Source of the DNA: Pararhizobium antarcticum
Lineage (GTDB): Bacteria > Pseudomonadota > Alphaproteobacteria > Rhizobiales > Rhizobiaceae
Assembly: GCF_001885585.1 (NCBI RefSeq)
Contig: NZ_LSRP01000089.1
Span: forward strand, 1 to 54,335
DNA: 54,335 nt
Direction: 5' to 3'
Shown: positions 37,016 through 44,976 of the stretch, piece by piece
How positions within the stretch are numbered: the stretch's first letter is position 1
How the letters are laid out: each line of letters begins with the position of its first letter
The notes under the pieces: generated by a model
Databases searched by the model: none
What the model saw: the letters and a program-made list of their open reading frames with translations, nothing else
What the model was told of the DNA's origin: nothing
Program-made: the position numbers and the translations under genes

Positions 37016-40000
37016 CTACTTCTTCATCTGCTCCTTCAGAGCAGCGAGTTTTGCAAAGGGGCTATCCGGATCAAGCGGCTTTTCCTTGCGCGGCGGGCGC
37101 GCTTCGAATTTGGCTGCCTGCTGCGGCTTCGGTCCGCGATCATTGCGGTCCGGACGGTCCTGGCGTTCGCCCTTTTCGTGACGCTGGCCGCCCTGCGGCT
37201 TTCCGTCACGTCCCTTGGCACGATGATCCGGGGCACGATCCGGCCGGCCACCGCCAGGCTTGCGATTGTCATCGCGGCCTTCGCGACGGCCCTCACCTTC
37301 GCGACGCGGCTCGCCCTCACGGCGGGCCTCGCCCTGCGGTGCACGATTGCCCGACGCACGACGATCGCCCTGCGGACGACCCCCGGTGCGCTGGTTATCG
37401 TTGCGGCTGCCGGGACGCCACAGAAGCACAGGCTTGGCCTCCACCGGCTCGCCAGTCTCGGCAGTGGATGGATCAGTAGTGGATGGCTCTGTCGCTGTCG
37501 GCTCTGTCTCGGCCGTCTCCGTCGCGGCTGGGGCGTCTGCAACCACGCCTGCGGTCTCTGGCTCAGCCGGCACTTCGGTGAGAGCAACGGCCTCGACAGT
37601 CGGCTCGGTCGCCTGTTCCTCGGCAGAGGCGTCGGCATCATCGTGATCGGCCTTTTCGGCTTCGGCCTTGTCGCCCTCAGCCTGATCAGCTTCCGGCTTG
37701 TCAGCCTCGACCTTGTCAGCGTCCGTTTCAGGAGCGCTGCCCTCTGCAGGTGCGGCGGGGGTCGTGCCCGATTGCGTACCCAGGAACGCTGCGGCTTCCT
37801 CAGCCTTGACGCTGTCGGCGCGGTAGCCGAGTCCCTTCAATATTTCTTCCATGTCATCCGGTGTTGCGCCGAGAATCGACAGCATGGCCGTGGTTGCCGT
37901 GAAGCGGCGACCGTCATAGGCACCATCCGGACGGGACGCGGAACCCGGCTTCCACTGCAGCAGCGGGCGGATCAGGTCAGCCAGACGCTCGAGAATGTCG
38001 ATGCGCACGGCGCGCTTGCCGAGAAAGCGGAAGCCGGCAAGCTTGTAGAAGGTCCGCTCGAAGGTCGGATCGGTGACGACCGAGGTCCGTCCGGCAGCCA
38101 GGACCGGAATGAGATCGCCGTAACCCGGCTTGTCGAGACCGTCATTCTTCAGTGCCCAGAGCAGCGTGATCAATTCGGACGGTGACGGCTTCAGAAGCGC
38201 CGGCATGAAGATGTGATAGGCGCCGAAGCGAATGCCGTGGCGGCGGATCGAGGCCCGCGCCTCCTGGTCCAGCGACTTGACGTCATCGGCAACGTCGCGG
38301 CGGAACAGCACGCCGAGGCTCTCGACGAGCTGGAAAGCCAGCCCCTTTGCCAGTCCCTCGAGATCTTCCGCCCGCGACAGGTCATCGAGCGGCTTCAGAA
38401 CCGTGGAAATGTGATGATTGACGAAACGCTCGATGCGGGCCACGACGTGATCGCGGGCATTGCCCTGCAACTGCTCGTCGGCCAGGAGTATGACGCGCGG
38501 ACGCATGACATGGTCGCTCGCCGCAAGGCGGGCAACCGGATCGCCGAGCCAGCGCACCAAACCATCGGATGCGAGCGCAAGGTCGCTGTTGCCGGCAGCA
38601 TGCAGCCGCGCAGCCCGCGCCTCGAACTCGAGCGCAAGCGCCTTCTGCGCTGCGCCGAGCGCAGCACGCGCATCGGAACCTTCCGCCCCTGCGGCCAGGC
38701 TGAACCGGAAACCGGCCAACTGTCCCACATGATGTCCCTCGACGAAGACATCTCCATTTACACTGATCTCAGCTTCCAGCATCGCATTCTCTCTCAGGCG
38801 CTTCATAAGCACAGATGTCCTGCGGTCAACGAAGCGTTTCGTCAACCTTTCATGTAAGGCATCGGACAATCGATCTTCAATTTCCCGCGTCTTTTCTTGC
38901 CAGTGTGTCGGATCGGCAAGCCATCCGGGCCGGTTTGACACATACGTCCAGGTTCTGATCTGCGCAATACGTGCCGACAATGTATCGATTTCACCATCGG
39001 TCCGGTCGGCTCGATGCACCTGCTCGGCCATGAACGTCTCGTTCACCGTGCCACGGCCAACGAGATCGGCATAGATCGTCGAGATCAGATCGGCATGCTG
39101 CGCCGGCGTAATGCGGCGGTAATCCGGAAGGGCGCAGGCATCCCAGAGCTTTTCGACACGCTCTGGCGTGGTCGCGACACTCGCAACCTCCGGATAGCGC
39201 GACAGATATTCCAGCGCCTGCTGGTCGATCGCCGGGAGCGCACGCGTCAGCCCATGCACCGTTGGCGCCACCTCGAGACTTTTCTTCAGTGCCGCGATGG
39301 AGGCAAAATCGACGGCTTTCGAGCGCCATTGCAGCACGCGCACGGGATCGAACTGATGCGATTCGATGCGGTGCACCAGTTCCTTGTCGAAGGGCTCAAC
39401 GCGCGAGGTGACACCGAATGTGCCGTCGCGCACATGCCGCCCGGCCCGGCCGGCAATCTGCGCCATTTCTCCGGGATTGAGGTCACGGAACTGGTAGCCG
39501 TCGAACTTGCGGTCCTGCGCGAAGGCAACATGGTCGACATCGAGATTGAGCCCCATGCCGATCGCATCGGTGGCCACCAGATATTCGACATCGCCTTCCT
39601 GATAGAGCGCCACCTGCGCATTGCGCGTGCGCGGCGAAAGTGCGCCCAGCACCACGGCCGCGCCACCGCGCTGACGCCGGATCAATTCGGCGATCGCATA
39701 GACCTCCTCGGCCGAAAAGGCGACGATGGCCGTCCGTTGCGGCAGGCGGGTGATTTTCTTGGATCCCGCATACAACAGTTGCGACAGTCGCGGACGCTCG
39801 ACGACGGTGATGCCGGGCAGAAGCTTTTCAAGGATGGGCCGCATGGTCGCAGCCCCGAGCAGAAGCGTTTCCGTGCGCCCGCGCAGGTGCATCAAACGAT
39901 CGGTGAAGATATGGCCACGCTCGAGATCGCCGGCCAGTTGCACCTCATCGATCGCAACGAAAGACGCCATCGTATCGCGCGGCATGGCCTCGACCGTGCA

Positions 40001-40255
40001 GACCGAAAAGCGCGCCATATGCGGTGTGATCTTTTCCTCGCCGGTGATCAGGGCAACGTTATGCGCACCGACTTTTTCGACGACACGCGTGTAGACCTCC
40101 CGCGCGAGCAGCCGCAGCGGCAGCCCGATCACGCCGGACTCATGCGCCACCATACGCTCGATGGCATAATGCGTCTTGCCGGTATTGGTCGGTCCGAGCA
40201 CCGCAGTCACGCCGCGGCCGCTCAGGATCATGGATTGGTCACGCACGTCTCTCAT
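37016..40255 (-). CDS. SUV3-like DExH RNA helicase with long disordered tail
   Basis: A 1079-residue helicase from the ATG at 40255. GPTNTGKTHYA (from residue 21) is motif I, IDEVQLAGD motif II in the DEVQ form typical of SUV3-type enzymes, and QIAGRAGRHVRDGTFG motif VI. About 400 residues of helicase-associated C-terminal domain follow. From about residue 825 the chain is low complexity: an acidic Glu/Asp/Ala block, then an Arg/Gly/Asp-rich basic block, ending in PLDPDSPFAKLAALKEQMKK, a conserved tail peptide. Mitochondrial SUV3 works with PNPase or RNases in RNA decay; a similar role here is inference. A second Met eight codons downstream (40231) is an alternative start. Confidence 0.88.
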   Translation of the reverse strand: MRDVRDQSMILSGRGVTAVLGPTNTGKTHYAIERMVAHESGVIGLPLRLLAREVYTRVVEKVGAHNVALITGEEKITPHMARFSVCTVEAMPRDTMASFVAIDEVQLAGDLERGHIFTDRLMHLRGRTETLLLGAATMRPILEKLLPGITVVERPRLSQLLYAGSKKITRLPQRTAIVAFSAEEVYAIAELIRRQRGGAAVVLGALSPRTRNAQVALYQEGDVEYLVATDAIGMGLNLDVDHVAFAQDRKFDGYQFRDLNPGEMAQIAGRAGRHVRDGTFGVTSRVEPFDKELVHRIESHQFDPVRVLQWRSKAVDFASIAALKKSLEVAPTVHGLTRALPAIDQQALEYLSRYPEVASVATTPERVEKLWDACALPDYRRITPAQHADLISTIYADLVGRGTVNETFMAEQVHRADRTDGEIDTLSARIAQIRTWTYVSNRPGWLADPTHWQEKTREIEDRLSDALHERLTKRFVDRRTSVLMKRLRENAMLEAEISVNGDVFVEGHHVGQLAGFRFSLAAGAEGSDARAALGAAQKALALEFEARAARLHAAGNSDLALASDGLVRWLGDPVARLAASDHVMRPRVILLADEQLQGNARDHVVARIERFVNHHISTVLKPLDDLSRAEDLEGLAKGLAFQLVESLGVLFRRDVADDVKSLDQEARASIRRHGIRFGAYHIFMPALLKPSPSELITLLWALKNDGLDKPGYGDLIPVLAAGRTSVVTDPTFERTFYKLAGFRFLGKRAVRIDILERLADLIRPLLQWKPGSASRPDGAYDGRRFTATTAMLSILGATPDDMEEILKGLGYRADSVKAEEAAAFLGTQSGTTPAAPAEGSAPETDADKVEADKPEADQAEGDKAEAEKADHDDADASAEEQATEPTVEAVALTEVPAEPETAGVVADAPAATETAETEPTATEPSTTDPSTAETGEPVEAKPVLLWRPGSRNDNQRTGGRPQGDRRASGNRAPQGEARREGEPRREGEGRREGRDDNRKPGGGRPDRAPDHRAKGRDGKPQGGQRHEKGERQDRPDRNDRGPKPQQAAKFEARPPRKEKPLDPDSPFAKLAALKEQMKK

Positions 40256-40408
40256 CCCGGCATCGTCTGGCCCGCTGCCACGGCATCTACGCCGCGCTGC
40301 AACCGGTGCAGCACAGATGCCTATGCAGGGCACCAAACGCAAGAGCGCAACCACAACATAGTGGCCTGCCGCATCCTTTGCCGCCGCCTTTCTCTGCACC
40401 CTGAAGCC

Positions 40409-40716
40409 GATTCGGAACAGCCACGGAACGAATCAGCGACGAATCGCTGACTCCACCGGATTCAGGGTTTGTTCACCGCTAGATATTGATTTTGAAAGCC
40501 GGTCACGCACCACATGCTGAATCACCAATTCACGACCACGATGCGCGCGCCCGACAGGGCCCGCACGCCTGGCCAGGCGCTCCGGTGCGGTCGATGGATT
40601 CTGAATCCAAGACTCTGGAAGAATTGGAAAATTTTCCCGCTGAAAGCGAATCCTGCGCTCTGAAATGGATCGAATCAACGGGGTTTGAAAAAGCCTGTCC
40701 GAATCGGCACCGAATC
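40409..40716. promoter_or_regulatory. Cluster of 13 GANTC (CcrM methylation) sites
   Basis: GANTC starts at 40409, 40430, 40441, 40449, 40459, 40519, 40597, 40603, 40611, 40648, 40672, 40701 and 40712; about one would be expected by chance in 308 bp. CcrM methylates the A of GANTC in alphaproteobacteria and GcrA reads that mark at promoters. Spacings within subgroups are 6-11 bp. The cluster is seen directly; a cell-cycle role is inferred. Confidence 0.7.
40441..40481 (+). repeat. Imperfect 41-bp direct repeat, copy 1
   Basis: 34 of 41 bases are identical to the copy at 40938-40978; the last 14 bases, TTTGTTCACCGCTA, and the first 7, GAATCGC, are invariant. It holds three GANTC sites. Confidence 0.8.
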
Positions 40717-40937
40717 GCCCGGCGTGATCGGTCTTTCTCGGACAGCCCACAACATCTGGTAGGCAAGTCTCCCGCCGATGCGCGGCCACCGAAGCGGATT
40801 TGACGGCGATCTGGCACCGTCCTCCGACCGATCACACAAGGCCACACCCGCATCGGCATTGACCGCATCTTTGGAAGCAAGCCACCGCAACCACGTCGTC
40901 ATTAACGTTTCAATCAAAGCGGGAACGAAGCGGCTAC

Positions 40938-40978
40938 GAATCGCGGACACAGCCGGTTTCCCGGTTTGTTCACCGCTA
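40938..40978 (+). repeat. Imperfect 41-bp direct repeat, copy 2
   Basis: Same orientation as copy 1, 497 bp away and of equal length without gaps. It keeps one GANTC site. Both copies end just before AT-rich DNA. Confidence 0.8.
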
Positions 40979-41071
40979 CATCATGTGGAATTACAATTGG
41001 TTAACCATAGGAAACGGTGGATAACTGGGCGCGGTCGGGCCGGAGTTTGATCGCGCGTTAAGCTTTGCGGC

Positions 41072-41103
41072 CAACAAACAAAAGGGCGCTCGAAAGCGCC
41101 CTT
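41072..41103 (-). terminator. Terminator of the phbA-phbB operon
   Basis: AAGGGCGCT (41082-41090) and AGCGCCCTT (41095-41103) form a 9-bp stem with loop CGAA. On the minus strand it is followed by a T-rich run (complement of 41072-41081), 26 bases after the phbB stop. Confidence 0.85.
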
Positions 41104-41128
41104 GGAGAAATCTGTCGAGCCACATTCG

Positions 41129-41854
41129 TCAGACGACGAACTGCCCGCCATTGGCCGAAATCGTAGACCCCGTGATAAAGCCGGCATCGTCGGAGGCAAG
41201 AAACACGACGCAGCGGGCGATTTCTTCCGGTTCGCCAAGGCGGCCGACGGGGATCTGCGGGATGATCCGCTCCGTCAGCACCTTTTCCGGAATGGCGCGC
41301 ACCATTTCCGTGCCGATATAGCCGGGGCAGATGGCATTGACGGTAATGCCCTTTGCCGCGCCTTCCTGCGCCAGCGCCTTGGTAAACCCGAGATCGCCGG
41401 CCTTGGCGGCAGAATAGTTTGCCTGGCCCATCTGGCCCTTCTGGCCATTGATGGACGAAATATTGATGACGCGGCCGAAATTGCGATCGCGCATGCCCGA
41501 CCAGACAGGATGCGTCATGTTGAACAGGCCGGTGAGATTGGTGCCGATGACATCGCCCCACTGCTCGGGCGTCATCTTGTGGAACATCGCGTCGCGGGTG
41601 ATACCGGCATTGTTGACAAGGATTTCGACGGGACCAAGGGCGGCCTCGACCGAAGCAATGCCTGCGACGCATTCCTTGTAGTCGGACACGTCCCATTTGA
41701 AGACCGCGATCCCGGTGACGCTGCTGAAGGCCGTGGCCTTCTCGTCATTGCCGGCATAGGTGGCCGCGACGCTATATCCTGCCGTCTTCAGCGCAATCGA
41801 GATTGCGGCTCCGATGCCACGCGTCCCGCCGGTTACCAGTGCTACCCTGCTCAT
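41129..41854 (-). CDS. phbB: Acetoacetyl-CoA reductase (NADPH)
   Basis: Short-chain dehydrogenase of 241 residues that reduces acetoacetyl-CoA to (R)-3-hydroxybutyryl-CoA, the monomer of polyhydroxybutyrate. VTGGTRGIGAAI is the cofactor-binding glycine motif, NNAG the structural motif, and Ser with YSAAKAG (Tyr-x3-Lys) the catalytic residues. ICPGYIGTEMVRAIPE is typical of PhaB. The ATG at 41854 has GGGAGCGAGA upstream; the longer frame is not conserved. It follows phbA by 119 bp on the same strand. The PHB synthase gene is not in the window. Confidence 0.96.
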   Translation of the reverse strand: MSRVALVTGGTRGIGAAISIALKTAGYSVAATYAGNDEKATAFSSVTGIAVFKWDVSDYKECVAGIASVEAALGPVEILVNNAGITRDAMFHKMTPEQWGDVIGTNLTGLFNMTHPVWSGMRDRNFGRVINISSINGQKGQMGQANYSAAKAGDLGFTKALAQEGAAKGITVNAICPGYIGTEMVRAIPEKVLTERIIPQIPVGRLGEPEEIARCVVFLASDDAGFITGSTISANGGQFVV

Positions 41855-41973
41855 TGTCTCGCTCCCCGATTGATTGTTGGTCGTTTGCCATGGACCGCCC
41901 GTCAGATGCGGGCGAACCATTTGCGAACCCCTCCGGCTTTTTGCCGTGAGGTCATGTCATTGCGTTCAGGACC

Positions 41974-43155
41974 TCAAAGCCGCTCGACGCACATGGCAAC
42001 GCCCATGCCGCCGCCGATGCAGAGCGTTGCAAGTCCCTTGGAGACGCCACGGCGCTTCATCTCGAACAGAAGCGTGTTGAGAACGCGGGCACCGGACGCC
42101 CCGATCGGGTGGCCGATGGCGATCGCGCCGCCGTTGACGTTGACGATCGATGGATCCCAGCCCAGATCCTTGTTCACCGCGCAGGCCTGCGCCGCAAAGG
42201 CTTCGTTGGCCTCGACCAGGTCGAGATCGCCGACAGCCCATCCAGCCCGTTCCAGAGCCTTGCGCGAAGCCGGGATCGGCCCTGTGCCCATGATCTGCGG
42301 ATCGACGCCGGCGGTGGCCCAGGAGACGATACGCGCAAGCGGGGCGATGCCGCGACGAACGGCTTCGGCTTCGCTCATCAGCAGCGTTGCAGCCGCACCG
42401 TCATTCAGGCCAGAGGCATTGGCCGCAGTGACCGTGCCTTCCTTGTCGAAGGCCGGGCGCAGCTTGGTCATCGATTCCAGAGTTGCACCATGGCGGATAT
42501 ATTCATCCTGATCGACCGTTACATCACCCTTTCGGCCGGAAATGACGAAGGGAACGATCTCGTCGGCAAAGCGCCCGGCCTTCTGTGCGGCCTCCGCCTT
42601 GTTCTGCGAAGCCAGTGCAAACTGGTCCTGGTCGTCGCGCGACAGCTGCCACTTCTTGGCGACGTTCTCCGCCGTGATCCCCATGTGGTAACCGTGGAAT
42701 GCGTCGGTTAGACCGTCCTTGATCATGGTGTCGATCAGCTTGAAATCGCCCATCTTCACGCCCGCGCGCAGATAACCGCAATGCGGTGCCATCGACATGG
42801 ATTCCATGCCGCCGGCGACAATGATTTTCGCGTCGCCCGTGGCGATCTGCTGCATGCCCAGCGCCACCGCACGCAGCCCGGAGCCGCACAGCTGGTTCAT
42901 GCCCCAGGCCGTCGCCTCCTGCGGCACACCGGCCTTCATGGCCGCCTGGCGCGCCGGGTTCTGGCCTTCGCCCGCGCCCAGCACCTGACCGAGAATGACC
43001 TCGTCGACCTCGGCAGCCTCGACACCCGCACGGGCCAGCGCGGCCTTGATCGCAGCGGCGCCGAGTTCATGGGCCGGCGTGTTCGCAAAGGCGCCGTTAA
43101 AGGATCCGACGGCTGTGCGAGCCGCACTGGCGATCACGATGGATGGATTGCTCAT
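41974..43155 (-). CDS. phbA: Acetyl-CoA C-acetyltransferase (beta-ketothiolase)
   Basis: A 393-residue biosynthetic thiolase that condenses two acetyl-CoA to acetoacetyl-CoA for PHB synthesis. The nucleophilic Cys is in [11 protein letters not shown], the His in [19 protein letters not shown] and the base Cys in [11 protein letters not shown]. It starts [17 protein letters not shown] at 43155, the normal thiolase start. It is first in the phbA-phbB operon and divergent from phaR, whose product is expected to regulate PHB genes from the 227-bp region between them. Confidence 0.96.
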   Translation of the reverse strand: MSNPSIVIASAARTAVGSFNGAFANTPAHELGAAAIKAALARAGVEAAEVDEVILGQVLGAGEGQNPARQAAMKAGVPQEATAWGMNQLCGSGLRAVALGMQQIATGDAKIIVAGGMESMSMAPHCGYLRAGVKMGDFKLIDTMIKDGLTDAFHGYHMGITAENVAKKWQLSRDDQDQFALASQNKAEAAQKAGRFADEIVPFVISGRKGDVTVDQDEYIRHGATLESMTKLRPAFDKEGTVTAANASGLNDGAAATLLMSEAEAVRRGIAPLARIVSWATAGVDPQIMGTGPIPASRKALERAGWAVGDLDLVEANEAFAAQACAVNKDLGWDPSIVNVNGGAIAIGHPIGASGARVLNTLLFEMKRRGVSKGLATLCIGGGMGVAMCVERL

Positions 43156-43344
43156 GGTCTGTTTCCTCGATTTTCTTCTGCTCCGTGGAGAGACTGGCAA
43201 AGCTCGCAGCGCAAGTCAAACGCGATAATGTGACAGGGGTTCGCTCGCTGGTGCAATCAGGGTCCGACGGCAAACTTCGCACCTGCGTCGTCGCATTGCA
43301 CAAAGAGATTGTCAGAACGGTTTTTTTGCGGATACTCTGAAAAG

Positions 43345-43350
43345 TATAAT
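43345..43350 (+). promoter_or_regulatory. -10 box of phaR
   Basis: A perfect TATAAT lies 32 bases before the phaR ATG. No good -35 is seen at 17 bases (a T run), so an activator or weak -35 is possible. GGAGGAGGAG directly before the ATG is a strong ribosome site. A TGC-rich stretch near 43280-43300 (ATTGCACAA) could bind PhaR. Confidence 0.5.
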
Positions 43351-43382
43351 AAAGACGGGAACATGGGAGGAGGAGACCCCAC

Positions 43383-43964
43383 ATGGCAAAGCATGACGGC
43401 CAGATCGTTATCAAAAAATATGCAAACCGGAGGCTCTACAATACCGGCACAAGCACGTATGTGACCTTGGACGATCTTGCGGTAATGGTGAAAAAGGGAG
43501 ACGAATTCACCGTTCAGGACGCGAAATCGGGCGAGGACATTACCCACTCCGTCCTCACGCAGATCATCTTCGAGCAGGAGTCGAAGACAGGCAACACGCT
43601 CTTGCCGATTTCCTTCCTCCGCCAGCTGATTTCCTTCTACGGGGACCAGATGCAGATGGTCGTGCCCAGCTACCTCGAACACTCGATGCAGGCCTTTACC
43701 GACCAGCAGGTGCAGATGCGCGAGCAGATCAACAAGGCCTTTGGCGATACGCCGCTTGGCAAGAATTTCAGCGTGCCCTTGCAACTGGTGGAAGAGCAGG
43801 TAAAGCGCAACACCGATCTTTTCCATCAGGCAATGCAGATGTTCTCGCCCTTCATGGCCGCAGCCCCGCAGGCCAAGGAAACGCGCAAGGCGGAAGCCAA
43901 GGATATCGACGAACTGAAAGAGCAGATGCGGGCGCTTCAGGCCAAGCTCGAAAATCTGGGCTGA
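43383..43964 (+). CDS. phaR: Polyhydroxyalkanoate synthesis repressor PhaR (AniA)
   Basis: A 193-residue regulator that binds both DNA and PHB granules; it represses phasin and PHB genes until granules titrate it. The N-terminal PHB_acc_N domain reads IVIKKYANRRLYNTGTSTYVTLDDLAVMVKKGDEFTVQDAKSGEDIT. The PHB accumulation domain follows (ILTQIIFEQE-like region, LPISFLRQLISFYGDQMQ), then a Gln/Met-rich amphipathic part and a C-terminal coiled coil (IDELKEQMRALQAKLENL). Location next to divergent phbAB is the usual rhizobial arrangement. In rhizobia (AniA) it also affects exopolysaccharide and carbon flow. Confidence 0.95.
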   Translation: MAKHDGQIVIKKYANRRLYNTGTSTYVTLDDLAVMVKKGDEFTVQDAKSGEDITHSVLTQIIFEQESKTGNTLLPISFLRQLISFYGDQMQMVVPSYLEHSMQAFTDQQVQMREQINKAFGDTPLGKNFSVPLQLVEEQVKRNTDLFHQAMQMFSPFMAAAPQAKETRKAEAKDIDELKEQMRALQAKLENLG

Positions 43965-43971
43965 GCAAAAG

Positions 43972-44004
43972 ATCGCGCATTCGGAGACGCATGCGCGATT
44001 TGTC
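43972..44004 (+). terminator. Terminator of phaR
   Basis: ATCGCGCAT (43972-43980) pairs with ATGCGCGAT (43991-43999) around a 10-base loop, followed by TTGTCTTTT. It sits 7 bases after the stop. Confidence 0.7.
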
Positions 44005-44012
44005 TTTTCCGG

Positions 44013-44420
44013 CTACAGGCCGATCGAGACATCCCGTCCGGCCGCGCGCATGGACACGGAAAATCCGGCGATCACATCGATGAAGCTGATCATCATCAGG
44101 ATGAAGAATATCTGCGTTGCGGCATTGCCGACCAGCAGGAACTCCACCAGGAACACGATAAACAGAACCATCGACAGAAGATGATCCAGCAATGTTTTGG
44201 AGCTGGTGCGTGTGGCCTTGAGGATCTCGACAAACAGCAGGGCAAGGGCGATGACGATCAGAAGATCGCCGAAGCTCATGGTCCAGGTGGCACCCGACAG
44301 CATCGACAGGGACATGATCTGATTGTCCAGCACGGCAATCCCGCCAGCGCCGAGAACACCGGTCATGGCTAGATTGTAGAGCGCAAACGGTAGGATCAGC
44401 AGCGGAATGGCGGCAATCAT
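44013..44420 (-). CDS. Conserved-looking integral membrane protein, function unknown
   Basis: A 135-residue hydrophobic protein with four predicted helices: IPLLILPFALYNLAMTGVL, FGDLLIVIALALLFVEIL, LLSMVLFIVFLVEFLLVG and FFILMMISFIDVIAGFSV. No motif that I recognise and no signal peptidase site. The loop between helices 2 and 3 (KATRTSSKTLLDH) is basic, so it should face the cytoplasm. It is convergent with phaR and lies between phaR and rpmF. I cannot assign a function; the continuous hydrophobic pattern and codon use make it a real gene. Confidence 0.75.
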   Translation of the reverse strand: MIAAIPLLILPFALYNLAMTGVLGAGGIAVLDNQIMSLSMLSGATWTMSFGDLLIVIALALLFVEILKATRTSSKTLLDHLLSMVLFIVFLVEFLLVGNAATQIFFILMMISFIDVIAGFSVSMRAAGRDVSIGL

Positions 44421-44559
44421 CTGGACACAGGCTCCCGTTGTCAGGCACGAACGACGCGCTTAGCTGTTCCATACAGCAGGTTTCAGGTCAAGAAGATGGC
44501 ACCGGAGAGACAGAAACCGGGATCAGACCACAACCCACCGCAACAGACATTCGCGCAAG

Positions 44560-44583
44560 AAAAAGGGCCGGCAAAGCCAGCCC
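44560..44583 (-). terminator. Terminator of rpmF
   Basis: GGGCCGGC (44565-44572) and GCCAGCCC (44576-44583) form an 8-bp stem with one G-U pair and a 3-base loop. The five A at 44560-44564 give the U run on the minus strand. The stem begins 30 bases past the rpmF stop. Confidence 0.8.
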
Positions 44584-44613
44584 TCGATCTCTTGCCCGGA
44601 TGTCAAGCGCAGC

Positions 44614-44799
44614 TTATGCGCTTTCCTTCGGTGTCAGAACCTGGCGACCACGGTACATGCCGGTCTTCAGGTCGATGTGGTGCGGGCGGCGCAGTTCGCC
44701 GGAGTTCTTGTCTTCGACAAACGTCGGCGACTTCAGCGCGTCAGCGGAGCGGCGCATGCCGCGCTTGGACGGGCTTGTTTTTCTTTTCGGTACAGCCAT
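44614..44799 (-). CDS. rpmF: 50S ribosomal protein L32
   Basis: A 61-residue ribosomal protein starting [25 protein letters not shown], the L32 signature, with [16 protein letters not shown] in the C-terminal half. The alphaproteobacterial form lacks the zinc-binding Cys, as here. The ATG at 44799 is chosen over an in-frame codon four residues upstream. A possible -35, TTGACA, lies on the minus strand at 44869-44864, followed by an imperfect palindrome with GTTAAC at its centre (44836-44853). L32 is usually a single gene in rhizobia, as here. Confidence 0.97.
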   Translation of the reverse strand: MAVPKRKTSPSKRGMRRSADALKSPTFVEDKNSGELRRPHHIDLKTGMYRGRQVLTPKESA

Positions 44800-44976
44800 T
44801 TTATACTCCACTTATCGGGCAAGACACTGTTTCGCGGCCGGTTAACTGGCCGGGACAAACAGTTGTCAATCTCGGAATTTGCCGGGCTTATACATGCCTC
44901 ACAGGCGTTTGACCAGTCCCTGCCTCGATTTTTTCGACTCTTGCCTGTCCACACGATTCAGGCCTGTTTGCGCGGT

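Larger units (their letters stand above)
40256..41128. other. 873-bp intergenic region rich in GANTC sites and repeats
   Basis: Between the helicase start and the phbB stop. It contains the helicase promoter region, 13 GANTC sites in 40409-40716, a 41-bp imperfect direct repeat (40441-40481 and 40938-40978), a perfect 14-bp palindrome CGCCTGGCCAGGCG (40566-40579), GGATTCTGAATCC (40596-40608), a hairpin with arms CTGTCCGA (40695-40702) and TCGGACAG (40738-40745), a CtrA-like TTAACCAT (41001-41008), a DnaA-box-like TTATCCACC on the minus strand (41024-41016), and the phbB terminator. No frame in it reads like a real protein. No promoter could be named with confidence. Confidence 0.7.

Noticed and set aside
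40530..40880. Small protein gene (116 residues, minus strand) in the GANTC region
   Set aside because: Arg/Ser/Pro-rich translation with no ribosome site or family resemblance; probably a by-product of GC-rich DNA.
40256..41081. Chromosomal replication origin
   Set aside because: Only one good DnaA-like box and no AT-rich unwinding stretch; flanking genes differ from the known rhizobial oriC neighbourhood. Kept only as an unexplained regulatory region.
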